NCBI RefSeq assembly: GCF_004793885.1
Contig: NZ_SRYG01000017.1
Span: forward strand, 1-62,850
Length of the DNA: 62,850 bases
Direction: 5' to 3'
DNA from: Dubosiella muris
GTDB taxonomy: Bacteria; Bacillota_I; Bacilli_A; Erysipelotrichales; Erysipelotrichaceae
Position numbers and translations under genes: made by a program. The notes under the pieces were generated by a model. That model was not told the origin of the DNA. It saw nothing but the letters and a program-made list of their open reading frames with translations, and made no database searches. This document shows, in pieces, positions 33,368 through 42,380 of the stretch. Each line of letters starts with the position of its first letter. Positions within the stretch are counted from its first letter, which is position 1.

Positions 33368-35938
33368 GTGAAAAAACTACTATTGATCGACGGGAACTCG
33401 ATGCTGTTCCGGGCGTATTACGCCACGGCGTACACGAATCGAATGTCGACTTCCTCGGGCATTCCGACCAACGCCGTCTTTGGTTTTATCGTCATGATGC
33501 AAAAGGCGATGCAAATCATTCAGCCAGACGCGGTTCTTGTCGCCTGGGACGCCGGAAAGCCGACGTTTCGCCATAAAGAATACGAAGCGTACAAAGGGAC
33601 GCGCAAGGAGCTGGACGAGGACTTGATCGCGCAAATGCCGCTCGTGCGTGAATATTTGGACGAGATCCACGTGACCCGCTACGAGCAGGAAGGTTTCGAA
33701 GCCGACGACATCATCGGCTCGGCGGCCAAAGGCAGTGCGGACATGGATACGACCATTTTGACAAGCGACCGGGATTTGCTGCAGCTCATCGACCCGACCA
33801 CGAAAGTGCTGCTCATGAAAAAGGGATTGAGCGAAATGGATTTAATGGACGAAGAGGCGCTGCGGGAGGCTTACGACTTGAGTCCGGCGCAAATCATCGA
33901 CTTCAAAGGGCTGATGGGCGATCCTTCCGACAACATTCCCGGAGTCAAAGGCGTCGGCGAAAAAACCGCCCTCAAGCTGCTTCACCAGTTCGGCACCGTG
34001 GAAGGCGTGTACGAGCATTTGGACGAAGTCAAAGGAAAGATGAAGGAAAAACTGGAAAACGGCAAGGAGATGGCTTTTTTATCGAAAGAGCTGGCGACCA
34101 TTTACACCCAGATGGATTTGCCGTTTTCGCTCGCGGATCTCACGGTGGAATCCCACAGCGCCGCCGATTTTTATCAAAAATACGAAATGCGCTCGCTGAT
34201 GAGCGAGGAGAAACCCCAGCCGGCGCGCCAATACGAGGTGGAAACGGTGGCTTCTCTGGACGCGATTCCGTTCGCGGACCCGGACAGCCTGCTGTTTTTC
34301 GCCGTCGCGAGCGACGAGCCGTTTTTAGAGCAGACGTTGTATGGCTTTTTGTTTCCGCAGCGTCAAAAAGCGTACTATTTGCCACTGGAAAACGCGTCCA
34401 GGGACGCGGCGTTTTTAAAAGCGCTTCAGGAAAACAAACAGCTGGAAACGTGGAACGCGAAAGCGATGATGCATTTGCTGGACCGGTACGGCTTTCCGGT
34501 GCCGACGTTTGCCGAGGACTACCATATCGCCAGCTTCCTGCTGTTTTCGCAGGCGACGAACATGGACTACTTGCTTGAGGCGCTGCAAGTGCAGCTTCCC
34601 GAGCCTTGGCGCGACTTAGGAAAAAAGAGCCTTGGCGGCTTCACGCAAGAGCGGATGGTGCCGGAGATCGCCGCGCTCGCGATGCAGATCGAGCAAAAAA
34701 AACTCGCGATTCTCGACCAGCTCGCGATCGAGGACATGCAGGATTTGTATCAAAACATCGAACTGCCGCTCATTCCTATTTTGTACGACATGGAGCGCAC
34801 CGGCATCCATGTGGACGAGGAAAAGCTCGAGGCGCTGCGCCACGAATACCAGGACAAGATGGATGGACTGATGGAGCGGATCTACGGCTACGCGGGGCAT
34901 GCGTTCAACATCGACTCGCCGAAGCAGCTGGCGGGGGTGTTGTTTGACGAGCTGCACTTAAAGACAGGCAAGAAGCGCTCGACGGCCGCCGACGTTTTGG
35001 AAAAGCTGCGGGACGCGCATCCGATTATCGACGACATTCTCGAATACAAAAAATACTCGAAAATCATGTCGACGTACATCCTGGGGCTGGCGCGCTACAT
35101 CCATGGCGGAAAAATTTACACGACGTTTAACCAGACGATGACCCAGACGGGGCGCTTGTCCTCTTCCGATCCGAACCTGCAAAACATTTCTGTCAAAGAC
35201 GAGGAAGGCAAGGAGATCCGGAAAGTGTTCGTCGCGCCGTCGGGCTACAAGCTCGTGTCGGCCGACTATTCGCAAATCGAGCTGCGGATGCTGGCGCACA
35301 TGGCCGACGAATACAATATGATCGAGGCGTTTCAGGAAGGTGTGGACATTCACACGAAAACCGCGTCGCAGTTGTTTGGCGTCGCGCCTGACGAGGTGGA
35401 CGACCACATGCGCCGGGTAGCCAAAACGGTCAACTTCGGTATCATATACGGCCAAACCGAGTTTGGTCTGGCGCAGACGCTGCGCATTTCCCGCGACGAG
35501 GCGCGCGCGTTTATGGCGGCCTACTTCGCGTCGTATCCGAACATTCGCCAGTACATGGACAAGACGATTGCCTTTTGCGAGGAACACGGCTTTGTGGAAA
35601 CGATGATGCACCGCCGGCGGATGATTCCGGAAATCAACGACAAAAACTACATGACGCGCGAGTTTGGAAAGCGGGCGGCGATGAACGCGCCAATTCAAGG
35701 CAGCGCGGCGGATTTGATCAAAATCGCGATGATCAAGACGAGCGCGGCGCTGGCGAAGCAGGGCTTTGAGGCGAAAATGCTTCTCCAGATCCACGACGAG
35801 CTTATTTTTCTCGTGCCCGACGACGAAGTGGACGCGATTCTTGAACTGGTTCGTACGACGATGGACGAGGCGATGGCGCTTAACGTGCCGCTTAAGGCGT
35901 CGATCGAATATGGCCAAAACTGGTACGAGGCCAAATAA
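33368..35938 (+). CDS. polA: DNA polymerase I
   Basis: An 856-residue repair and Okazaki-maturation polymerase. A 5'-3' exonuclease domain (LLIDGNSMLFRAYYA at the start, EADDIIGSAA, GLMGDPSDNIPGVKGVGEKTA) is followed by a degenerate 3'-5' exonuclease-like domain without its acidic metal motif. The polymerase domain follows with motif A DYSQIELRMLAHMA, motif B RRVAKTVNFGIIYG and motif C QIHDEL. GTG 33368 is the start, because AAGGAGG lies seven bases before it and the protein then opens in the canonical way; in-frame codons further upstream run through mreD. It shares one base with mutM. Confidence 0.96.
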   Translation: MKKLLLIDGNSMLFRAYYATAYTNRMSTSSGIPTNAVFGFIVMMQKAMQIIQPDAVLVAWDAGKPTFRHKEYEAYKGTRKELDEDLIAQMPLVREYLDEIHVTRYEQEGFEADDIIGSAAKGSADMDTTILTSDRDLLQLIDPTTKVLLMKKGLSEMDLMDEEALREAYDLSPAQIIDFKGLMGDPSDNIPGVKGVGEKTALKLLHQFGTVEGVYEHLDEVKGKMKEKLENGKEMAFLSKELATIYTQMDLPFSLADLTVESHSAADFYQKYEMRSLMSEEKPQPARQYEVETVASLDAIPFADPDSLLFFAVASDEPFLEQTLYGFLFPQRQKAYYLPLENASRDAAFLKALQENKQLETWNAKAMMHLLDRYGFPVPTFAEDYHIASFLLFSQATNMDYLLEALQVQLPEPWRDLGKKSLGGFTQERMVPEIAALAMQIEQKKLAILDQLAIEDMQDLYQNIELPLIPILYDMERTGIHVDEEKLEALRHEYQDKMDGLMERIYGYAGHAFNIDSPKQLAGVLFDELHLKTGKKRSTAADVLEKLRDAHPIIDDILEYKKYSKIMSTYILGLARYIHGGKIYTTFNQTMTQTGRLSSSDPNLQNISVKDEEGKEIRKVFVAPSGYKLVSADYSQIELRMLAHMADEYNMIEAFQEGVDIHTKTASQLFGVAPDEVDDHMRRVAKTVNFGIIYGQTEFGLAQTLRISRDEARAFMAAYFASYPNIRQYMDKTIAFCEEHGFVETMMHRRRMIPEINDKNYMTREFGKRAAMNAPIQGSAADLIKIAMIKTSAALAKQGFEAKMLLQIHDELIFLVPDDEVDAILELVRTTMDEAMALNVPLKASIEYGQNWYEAK

Positions 35939-36765
35939 TGCCGGAAGCACCAGAAGTTCAAACCGTCCTCTCGACGCTTGAAACCCAAATCGGGCAGGCG
36001 AGAATTGTCAAGGCGGAACTGTTTCACGACAAGCTGGCCGACAACATGGACGCCCGCCAGTTCGAGGCCGCGCTTGTGAACCAGCGCATCGAGCGGTTTT
36101 TCCGGCTCGGAAAATACCTTGGTTTTGAAACGCAGGATTACGACTGGATCGTGCATTTGCGCATGGAAGGAAAGTTTTATCTTTTTGACGCCTATCCAAA
36201 CCCGAAGGACAAGCACATTCACGCGATTTTCACGTTGAGCGACGGCCGGTATTTGTGCTATCACGACACGCGCAAGTTCGGGCGCATGTATTTGTATCCC
36301 AAAACAGGCTCCATCGCCAGTCTGCCGTGTTTCGCGCGCGTCGGCGTCGATTTTCAGGACGCGACAGGACGTCATTTGTACGAAAAGACGCGGGGATGCC
36401 GGCGCGACATCAAAAGCGTTTTGCTCGATCAGTCGGTCATTGCCGGGATCGGCAACATTTACGCCGACGAGATTTTGTTCGCGGCCCGGATTGATCCGCG
36501 CAGCGTCGCCGGGCACTTGAACGAGGCGGACTGCGAGGCGATCGTGGCGCAAACGAAACGAATTTTAAACGGGGCCATCAAGGCGGGCGGCACGACGATT
36601 CGCTCCTACACGTCCTCTTTGGGCGTGACGGGCCGGTTTCAACTGGAATTAAAAGCGCATAGGCGGGAAGGAGAGGAGTGTTCGCAATGCCAGGATCCAA
36701 TCGAGAAAATCAAATGGAAAGGGCGGAGCACGTATTTTTGCCCGCGTTGCCAGGTCAGAAAATAA
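35938..36765 (+). CDS. mutM: Formamidopyrimidine-DNA glycosylase
   Basis: A 275-residue bifunctional glycosylase/AP lyase removing 8-oxoguanine. The catalytic Pro2-Glu3 opens the protein (MPEAPEVQTV). DQSVIAGIGNIYADEILF is the helix-two-turn-helix, and a C-terminal zinc finger has cysteines in CSQCQ and CPRCQ. Residue 4 is Ala where Leu is usual. The stop of polA and this ATG share an A. It overlaps the long 5' end of coaE. Confidence 0.95.
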   Translation: MPEAPEVQTVLSTLETQIGQARIVKAELFHDKLADNMDARQFEAALVNQRIERFFRLGKYLGFETQDYDWIVHLRMEGKFYLFDAYPNPKDKHIHAIFTLSDGRYLCYHDTRKFGRMYLYPKTGSIASLPCFARVGVDFQDATGRHLYEKTRGCRRDIKSVLLDQSVIAGIGNIYADEILFAARIDPRSVAGHLNEADCEAIVAQTKRILNGAIKAGGTTIRSYTSSLGVTGRFQLELKAHRREGEECSQCQDPIEKIKWKGRSTYFCPRCQVRK

Positions 36766-37352
36766 TCGCGATTACCGGAACGATCGGCTCGGGGAAAAGC
36801 ACGGTCGCCAAAATTTTGGCTTCGCGCTATCCGGTCATCGACTGCGACCGGGTGAACGCCGAGCTGCTTTTGCCAGGCAGTCGGGCTTACGACGCGCTGC
36901 GCGCGCTTCCTTTTGTCAAAGTGGACGACCAGGGACAAATCGACAAGCCGGCGATGGCGAAGGCGATTTTTGGCGACGCAAGCAAAAAGGCCGCGGTCGA
37001 AGGCATTCTCCATCCGCGCATTTTCGAGCGGGTGCAGGCGTGGATCTTGGAGCAGCAAGCGCCGGTCGTGTTTGTGGAAATGCCGGTTTTGTTTGAGATC
37101 GGCGCCGAATGCCGGTTCAAGACGATTTGGTGCGTCACGTGCGATGAAGACGTCGCGTTGCAGCGTCTGATGGAGCAACGGCATTTTTCCCGGGAGGACG
37201 CGAAGGCGCGCATCGCCAGCCAGTGGGATGCGCGAAAGAAAAAAGCGGGAAGCACGGTCGTCATTGACAATTCGGCATCGCGTCAAGCGCTCCAGACGAA
37301 AGTGGCGGCGCTGATGGAAAGGTTGGAGGCAAGTGAAAAAAGGGAAAATTGA
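36678..37352 (+). CDS. coaE: Dephospho-CoA kinase
   Basis: A 224-residue kinase for the last step of coenzyme A synthesis. The P loop is ITGTIGSGKSTVAK, with IDCDRVNAELL, GILHPRIFERV, VEMPVLFE and RIASQWDARKKKAGS in the order of the family. About 27 residues precede the usual N-terminus. I chose GTG 36678, behind AAGGAGAGGA; ATG 36687 or 36714 are alternatives. The resulting 88-base overlap with mutM is unusually long. A 20-base overlap with dnaB follows. Confidence 0.9.
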   Translation: MFAMPGSNRENQMERAEHVFLPALPGQKIIAITGTIGSGKSTVAKILASRYPVIDCDRVNAELLLPGSRAYDALRALPFVKVDDQGQIDKPAMAKAIFGDASKKAAVEGILHPRIFERVQAWILEQQAPVVFVEMPVLFEIGAECRFKTIWCVTCDEDVALQRLMEQRHFSREDAKARIASQWDARKKKAGSTVVIDNSASRQALQTKVAALMERLEASEKREN

Positions 37353-38490
37353 AATCGACACGCAAGGAACGTTCGCGCAAGACTGGGAAGATGTGCTGAC
37401 GCTGCTGTACCGTCCCTTGATTACCGACCGCTCGTTTACGTTGTACCATTTGCTGCGGGCGATGCGGGGAAAAACGCTCGACATGGAGGAAATGCTTCGC
37501 TTGTGCGGCTTCAGTGAAAAACGGCTGGAATCCGCCCGGCAGACGCTCGAGGAGTTCCGGCTGCTGAAAACGTATCAGAAAGCGGCGTCGCGCGAGTATT
37601 TGGTCGTGTTGTTTCCGCCGCTGGAAGCGTACGACTTTTTAAAAGACAACACGTTTGGCCGGCTTTTTGTCGCCCAAATGGGCTCGAAGTCTTACGACGC
37701 CTTGAAACTGCATTTTGCTTCCAGAAACATCGACACGCAGGGGATGGTCGAAATTACCAAGCCGTTCGACAGCGCGCGGCTTCAAAACTGGAACGACGAC
37801 CAGGAGGCGATCATGGCGAGCCTGCGTCCTGGCGAGAAGACGGGAGGCTTTGAGCGCTCGTTTGACTTCGAAACGTTTTTCGTGCAAATGGACCGGGTGT
37901 TTCCGCCGCGGTTTAGGACGCGCAAAAACCTCGACTTGATTGCCTCGCTCGCTTCGATTTACGGCATTGGCGCCGAAGAGATGAAAAAGTACGTGAACCG
38001 GGCGTGCAATCCATACACCCACGCGTTTTCTCCGGAAAAGCTGGAACGTCTTGTCCACGCGACGTTGAAAAAACCGGTGGCGGCGCCGGAGGATCCGTAT
38101 CAGATGGATCCGATGCATTTCTTTCAAATGCGCCAAAGCGCGCCGATGGCCCGCGCCGACGAGAGTCTTATCCGCGATTTGAGTGAAAAATACGGATTCT
38201 CCAATGAGGTCGTCAACTTGCTTGTGGAATATTTGCTTGACGTGACCGGACAAAAATTCCAGCGCGCCTATGTGGAAAAGGTGGCGGCGGCCTGGAACCG
38301 GCTCAAAATCACGACGAGGGAGCAAGCCCAAAAACAAATCGAGGCCGAGCGCAGCGGCATGAACGCGGCCAAGACGCCGGGCGTGAGCACGGGTCTGCCG
38401 GAGTGGTACGACTACAAGCCGAACACGCCGGTGAGCGAGGAGCTATTAGCCAAAGCGCTGGCTCGCCAAAAGAAAGCAGCGGGGAAATAA
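37333..38490 (+). CDS. dnaB: Replication initiation and membrane attachment protein DnaB
   Basis: A 385-residue Bacillota primosome protein (the DnaB/DnaD family, not the helicase). It helps load the replicative helicase with DnaI. An N-terminal winged-helix region (TLLYRPLITDRSFTLYHLLRAM) is followed by the DnaD/DDBH2 domain (LIRDLSEKYGFSNEVVNLLVEYLL, YVEKVAAAWNRLKI). GTG 37333 lies only three bases after GGAGG, tighter than usual. dnaI follows three bases after the stop, the standard dnaB-dnaI pair. Confidence 0.93.
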   Translation: MKKGKIEIDTQGTFAQDWEDVLTLLYRPLITDRSFTLYHLLRAMRGKTLDMEEMLRLCGFSEKRLESARQTLEEFRLLKTYQKAASREYLVVLFPPLEAYDFLKDNTFGRLFVAQMGSKSYDALKLHFASRNIDTQGMVEITKPFDSARLQNWNDDQEAIMASLRPGEKTGGFERSFDFETFFVQMDRVFPPRFRTRKNLDLIASLASIYGIGAEEMKKYVNRACNPYTHAFSPEKLERLVHATLKKPVAAPEDPYQMDPMHFFQMRQSAPMARADESLIRDLSEKYGFSNEVVNLLVEYLLDVTGQKFQRAYVEKVAAAWNRLKITTREQAQKQIEAERSGMNAAKTPGVSTGLPEWYDYKPNTPVSEELLAKALARQKKAAGK

Positions 38491-38493
38491 GCG

Positions 38494-39390
38494 ATGAAAG
38501 ATTTTCAAATCAAACTGGATCCGGCGCAGCAGGCGCGCCGCTTTGAGCAAATCCAGAAGCTAAAGGAAAACAAGCTTGTCGTCGACTTCATGCGTCGAAA
38601 CCATCTGCCGATGGAAGTGCTGGAAAAGCATTCCTCCCAGTTTTTATCGTGGGTCGAACGGGTGGCGAAATGCCAGGGGTGTCTGGGGCTGCGGTATTGC
38701 CGCCAGCCTTTGAAGGGGCGGCTGCAAATGCTTGACGTGGATGCCGAAGGATATTTGACGGACGTGTACAAGGCGTGCCGCTACGAGCAGGATGAGGAAA
38801 AGCAGCTCGCGCACCGGCGCAACTATAAAATTTTCGATGGCTCCTACGCCGATCTTCTTCTTGATGAAAACTCCATCCATCTTGGACAGGAATCAAACGA
38901 ATACACGGAAGTGTTTGTGGCGATGACCGATTACGAAACGGAGAAAGGCATGTATTTATACGGCCAGCCCGGAACGGGAAAAACGTATTTGTCGCGCGTG
39001 GCTGCCAACCACTACGCCAAAGCCGGGCAGACAGTGTGCTTTGTGAACATGCCGCAGTGCATCCAGTCGCTTAAGCAAAACATGACGGACAGCCGGTTTC
39101 GCGTGACGATGCTGTCGCGGATGAAGTTTTGCGACGTGTTGTTTTTAGACGATATCGGTTCGGAAAGCATTAGTGCCTGGACGCGGGACGAGATCCTATT
39201 TCCGATTTTGGAGTATCGGATGAACAACCGGCTCAAGACGTATTTCACGTCGAATTACACGCTTGAGGAATTGAAAAAGCAGTACGCGAAAGTGCGGGAG
39301 GAAAGCGCCGAAGTGGCTTCGATGCGGATCCTGGAGCGGATCCGCTCGCTGGCGGTTCCTTGCGGACTGTACGGACCTTCCAGACGGTAA
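38494..39390 (+). CDS. dnaI: Primosomal protein DnaI (helicase loader)
   Basis: A 298-residue AAA+ ATPase that loads the replicative helicase. The N-terminal part has zinc-type cysteines (C60, C63, C69 and C95). The ATPase has Walker A GQPGTGKT (157-164), Walker B VLFLDDIGSE, and the sensor segment YFTSNYTLEEL with an Arg-rich end. It is paired with dnaB. A short hairpin AGACG/CGTCT overlaps its stop codon and may help termination. Confidence 0.95.
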   Translation: MKDFQIKLDPAQQARRFEQIQKLKENKLVVDFMRRNHLPMEVLEKHSSQFLSWVERVAKCQGCLGLRYCRQPLKGRLQMLDVDAEGYLTDVYKACRYEQDEEKQLAHRRNYKIFDGSYADLLLDENSIHLGQESNEYTEVFVAMTDYETEKGMYLYGQPGTGKTYLSRVAANHYAKAGQTVCFVNMPQCIQSLKQNMTDSRFRVTMLSRMKFCDVLFLDDIGSESISAWTRDEILFPILEYRMNNRLKTYFTSNYTLEELKKQYAKVREESAEVASMRILERIRSLAVPCGLYGPSRR

Positions 39391-39410
39391 ACGTCTTGTT
39401 TCTGAAAAAA

Positions 39411-39460
39411 ATGAGCGTTTTCATTTTCTTCTTTTCAAATGATTTGGAATGGAGTAAAAT
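39411..39460 (+). promoter_or_regulatory. Aldolase promoter with an upstream cre-like site
   Basis: TTTCAA (39433-39438), 16 bases, TAAAAT (39455-39460). Upstream, 39411-39423 read on the minus strand is TGAAAACGCTCAT, which matches the first ten positions of a CcpA site and lies about ten bases before the -35, a position typical of activation. Confidence 0.5.
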
Positions 39461-39502
39461 ATTGATGACGATAAAGAATTTACTAAAGGAGGAAATAGTA
39501 TA

Positions 39503-40369
39503 ATGTTAGTATCGGCTACTGAAATGATCAACAAGGCTCACGAAGGGCATTACGCGATCGCTCAATTCAACATCAATAACATGGAGTGGATCAAGGCGAT
39601 CCTGCTTGGCTGCGAAGCAAAAAAATCTCCAGTGATCTTGGGTGTTTCGGAAGGTGCCGCAAAATATATGTGCGGTTACAAAAACGCGGTTGACATGGTG
39701 AAAAACATCATGGACTTCTACGGCATCACCGTTCCGGTTGCGATCCATCTTGATCATGGTACATACGAAGGCGCGAAAAAAGCCATCGAAGCCGGATTCA
39801 CTTCGGTTATGTTCGACGGTTCGCATTTCCCAATCGAAGAGAACATTGAAAAATCGAAAGAACTGATCGAGCTCGCTCATTCCAAAGGCATCTCGATCGA
39901 GTGCGAAGTCGGCGGTATCGGCGGTGAAGAAGACGGTGTCATCTCGAATGGCGAAGTGGCTTCCCCTGAAGAATGCGCGGAAATCGCCGGTCTTGGCGTG
40001 GACTTCCTGGCTGCCGGCATCGGTAACATCCATGGAAAATATCCAGCGGACTGGAAAGGTTTGAACTTCGAGGTTTTGGAAGAGATCCAAAACAAGACAG
40101 ACGGAAAACCACTCGTTCTCCACGGCGGAAGCGGTATCCCGCAGGAAATGGTGAAAAAAGCCATCACGTTGGGTGTTTCGAAAGTCAACGTCAACACCGA
40201 ATGCCAGATCGTATTCGCTGACGCGACGAAGAAATACATCGAAGACGGCGGCATCGACAAACCAAAAGGATACGATCCTCGTAAACTGCTTAAACCAGGC
40301 GCTGACGCGATCCAGGGTCTTGTAGAAGACTACGTAGTCAACTTCTTCGGTTCGGCAGACAAAGCGTAA
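39503..40369 (+). CDS. fba: Fructose-bisphosphate aldolase, class II
   Basis: A 288-residue zinc aldolase splitting fructose-1,6-bisphosphate. Zinc and substrate motifs are VAIHLDHGTYEGAKKA, ECEVGGIGGEEDG, GNIHGKYP and LVLHGGSGIPQEM. Codon choice is more biased than in its neighbours (many GGT, ATC, GAA, AAA), as expected for an abundant glycolytic enzyme. AAAGGAGG lies about ten bases before the ATG. A strong terminator follows. Confidence 0.97.
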   Translation: MLVSATEMINKAHEGHYAIAQFNINNMEWIKAILLGCEAKKSPVILGVSEGAAKYMCGYKNAVDMVKNIMDFYGITVPVAIHLDHGTYEGAKKAIEAGFTSVMFDGSHFPIEENIEKSKELIELAHSKGISIECEVGGIGGEEDGVISNGEVASPEECAEIAGLGVDFLAAGIGNIHGKYPADWKGLNFEVLEEIQNKTDGKPLVLHGGSGIPQEMVKKAITLGVSKVNVNTECQIVFADATKKYIEDGGIDKPKGYDPRKLLKPGADAIQGLVEDYVVNFFGSADKA

Positions 40370-40384
40370 ATCAAACAACGGATG

Positions 40385-40410
40385 AAAAGGTGGGCGACCA
40401 CCTTTTTTTT
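40385..40410 (+). terminator. Terminator after fba
   Basis: AAAGGTGG, tetraloop GCGA, CCACCTTT and T5 (40386-40410). Confidence 0.93.
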
Positions 40411-40423
40411 ACAGGAGGAAAAT

Positions 40424-42301
40424 ATGAAACCAACGACGATTGACGATTTATACACGTATTCGTTTTTAGGCAATTTAAAAAGCCGGGACCAGACGGCGAT
40501 CTTTGTGAAAGCTGTCGCCAACGAAACCGACAACACGTACGACCAGGTTTTATACCAATGGAAAAACGGAACGGTCCGGCCACTGACTTCGTTTGGCCAG
40601 GAATCCAATTTCGCTTTTCTTGACGACGACACGATCGTCTTTTGCGGCAACCGGAAAAAGCGGGAAGGAAAAACGTCTATTTATGAGTTGTCCCTTCAAG
40701 GCGGCGAAGCGCAAGAAATCGCGACGCTTGACTTTGACAACGCGCAAATCGCGGGCTGTCTGGGCGATGGAACGCTCGTTTTGCTTATTCGCGAAGACGG
40801 GCAATCCAACGAAACCGATTATGAGGTGTTCGACGAGATTCCGTTTTATGTCAATGGCGCGGGCATCACGAATAAAAAACGCGCCCATCTTTATTTGTGG
40901 AAGGAAGGCGAGCTGACGTCGTTGACCAGCCCGCTCTTCGACGCGGCGATGGTCAAGGTCGCCAACGATCAAATCTATGTGGTTGGAGAGGAATGGAAGC
41001 GAAAGAGCTCGCTTATGCCCGCCTTGTTTCAGGTGGATCCAAGCCAAAGCGCATGGACGACTTTGATTGAAGCCGAAACGCTGTCCATTCAGGACTTCGC
41101 TCCGGCAAAAGATGGCGTGTATGTGTTTGGCAGCGATTGCGTCCGGTTTGGATTGAACGAGAATCCCGATCTTTACCGGGTCGGAAAAGACCAGCCGCTG
41201 CAAAAGCTGGGCGAATGGGGACTTTGCGTTGGTAACACGGTGGGAACGGATTGCGCGTGCGTAGGCGGAAACGCCTTGCTCGTTCATGAAAACGCGCTGT
41301 ATTTCACGACGACGGTCGAGGATCACGTCGAATTGTATCGCTTTACGGACCGTTTTGAGCGGATCTTCGTCATGGAGGGAACGATCCAGGCGTTTACGTT
41401 TGTCGATGGCGAGCTGCTGCTCATTGGCGCCAAAACGGCAAGTCTGCAAGAATTGTACGCGGTGCGCGATGGCGGGTTGCGCGCTTGCACGACGTTTAAC
41501 GACGAGGCCGAACGCTGGGTGGCTGTGCCGCAGCCGGTGGAATACGCTGGCTTTGATGGCGGCCGGATGACCGGGTATGTGCTGTATCCAAAAGACTTCG
41601 ATCCAAACAAGACGTATCCGGGTATTTTGGATATCCACGGCGGACCGAAAACGGTGTATGGCACGGTGTTTTACCATGAAATGCAGCTGTGGGCTTCCGA
41701 GGGGTATTTCGTGTTTTACGCCAACCCGCACGGTTCGGATGGCGCCAGCAACGAGTTCGCCGACATTCGCGGCAAATACGGCACGATCGACTACGACGAT
41801 TTGATGCGTTTTGTCGATCAGGTTCTCACCGACATTCCCCAGCTGGACGCCAGCCGGCTTGGCGTGACGGGCGGCAGCTATGGCGGCTTTATGACGAACT
41901 GGATCATCGGGCACACCAACCGTTTCCGGGCGGCGGCATCCCAGCGCAGCATTTCCAACTGGATCTCGTTTTCGCAAACGAGCGACATTGGTCCGTATTT
42001 CACGGCCGACCAGCAAGGCGCGACAATGGATGGCGACGTGGAAAAGCTGTGGTTCCACTCGCCGTTGAAATACGCCAAAAACGTGACGACGCCAACGCTG
42101 TTCATCCATTCGGACGAGGACTACCGCTGTCCGCTGTCGGAAGGCGTTCAAATGCTCAACGCGCTGCTGGATCGCGACATCGAGGCGCGCATGTGCGTGT
42201 TCCATGGGGAAAACCACGACTTGTCGCGTTCAGGAAAACCGCAGCACCGTGTACGGCGGTTAACGGAAATCACGAACTGGATGAATGATCATTTAAAGTG
42301 A
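40424..42301 (+). CDS. S9-family serine peptidase (acylaminoacyl-peptidase type)
   Basis: A 625-residue peptidase with an N-terminal beta-propeller (about 1-380) that gates a C-terminal alpha/beta hydrolase. The catalytic Ser is S485 in TGGSYGGFMTNW, the likely Asp D566 in HSDEDYRCP and the His H598 in GENHDLSRSG. There is no signal peptide, so it acts on cytoplasmic oligopeptides. ATG 40424 follows AGGAGG; an earlier ATG at 40382 would run through the fba terminator and is rejected. Confidence 0.92.
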   Translation: MKPTTIDDLYTYSFLGNLKSRDQTAIFVKAVANETDNTYDQVLYQWKNGTVRPLTSFGQESNFAFLDDDTIVFCGNRKKREGKTSIYELSLQGGEAQEIATLDFDNAQIAGCLGDGTLVLLIREDGQSNETDYEVFDEIPFYVNGAGITNKKRAHLYLWKEGELTSLTSPLFDAAMVKVANDQIYVVGEEWKRKSSLMPALFQVDPSQSAWTTLIEAETLSIQDFAPAKDGVYVFGSDCVRFGLNENPDLYRVGKDQPLQKLGEWGLCVGNTVGTDCACVGGNALLVHENALYFTTTVEDHVELYRFTDRFERIFVMEGTIQAFTFVDGELLLIGAKTASLQELYAVRDGGLRACTTFNDEAERWVAVPQPVEYAGFDGGRMTGYVLYPKDFDPNKTYPGILDIHGGPKTVYGTVFYHEMQLWASEGYFVFYANPHGSDGASNEFADIRGKYGTIDYDDLMRFVDQVLTDIPQLDASRLGVTGGSYGGFMTNWIIGHTNRFRAAASQRSISNWISFSQTSDIGPYFTADQQGATMDGDVEKLWFHSPLKYAKNVTTPTLFIHSDEDYRCPLSEGVQMLNALLDRDIEARMCVFHGENHDLSRSGKPQHRVRRLTEITNWMNDHLK

Positions 42302-42380
42302 TCTGGCAAAGAATGACATTTTTTAAGTAGCGGGAAACGGGCTTATAGTTTATAATGGTTTGGAATTAGGAGGAAAAACG

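Noticed and set aside
40550-42217. 555-codon open frame on the minus strand
   Set aside because: It lies opposite the S9 peptidase, whose catalytic motifs and ribosome site are clear. The minus frame is Arg/His/Val-rich shadow translation typical of this base composition.
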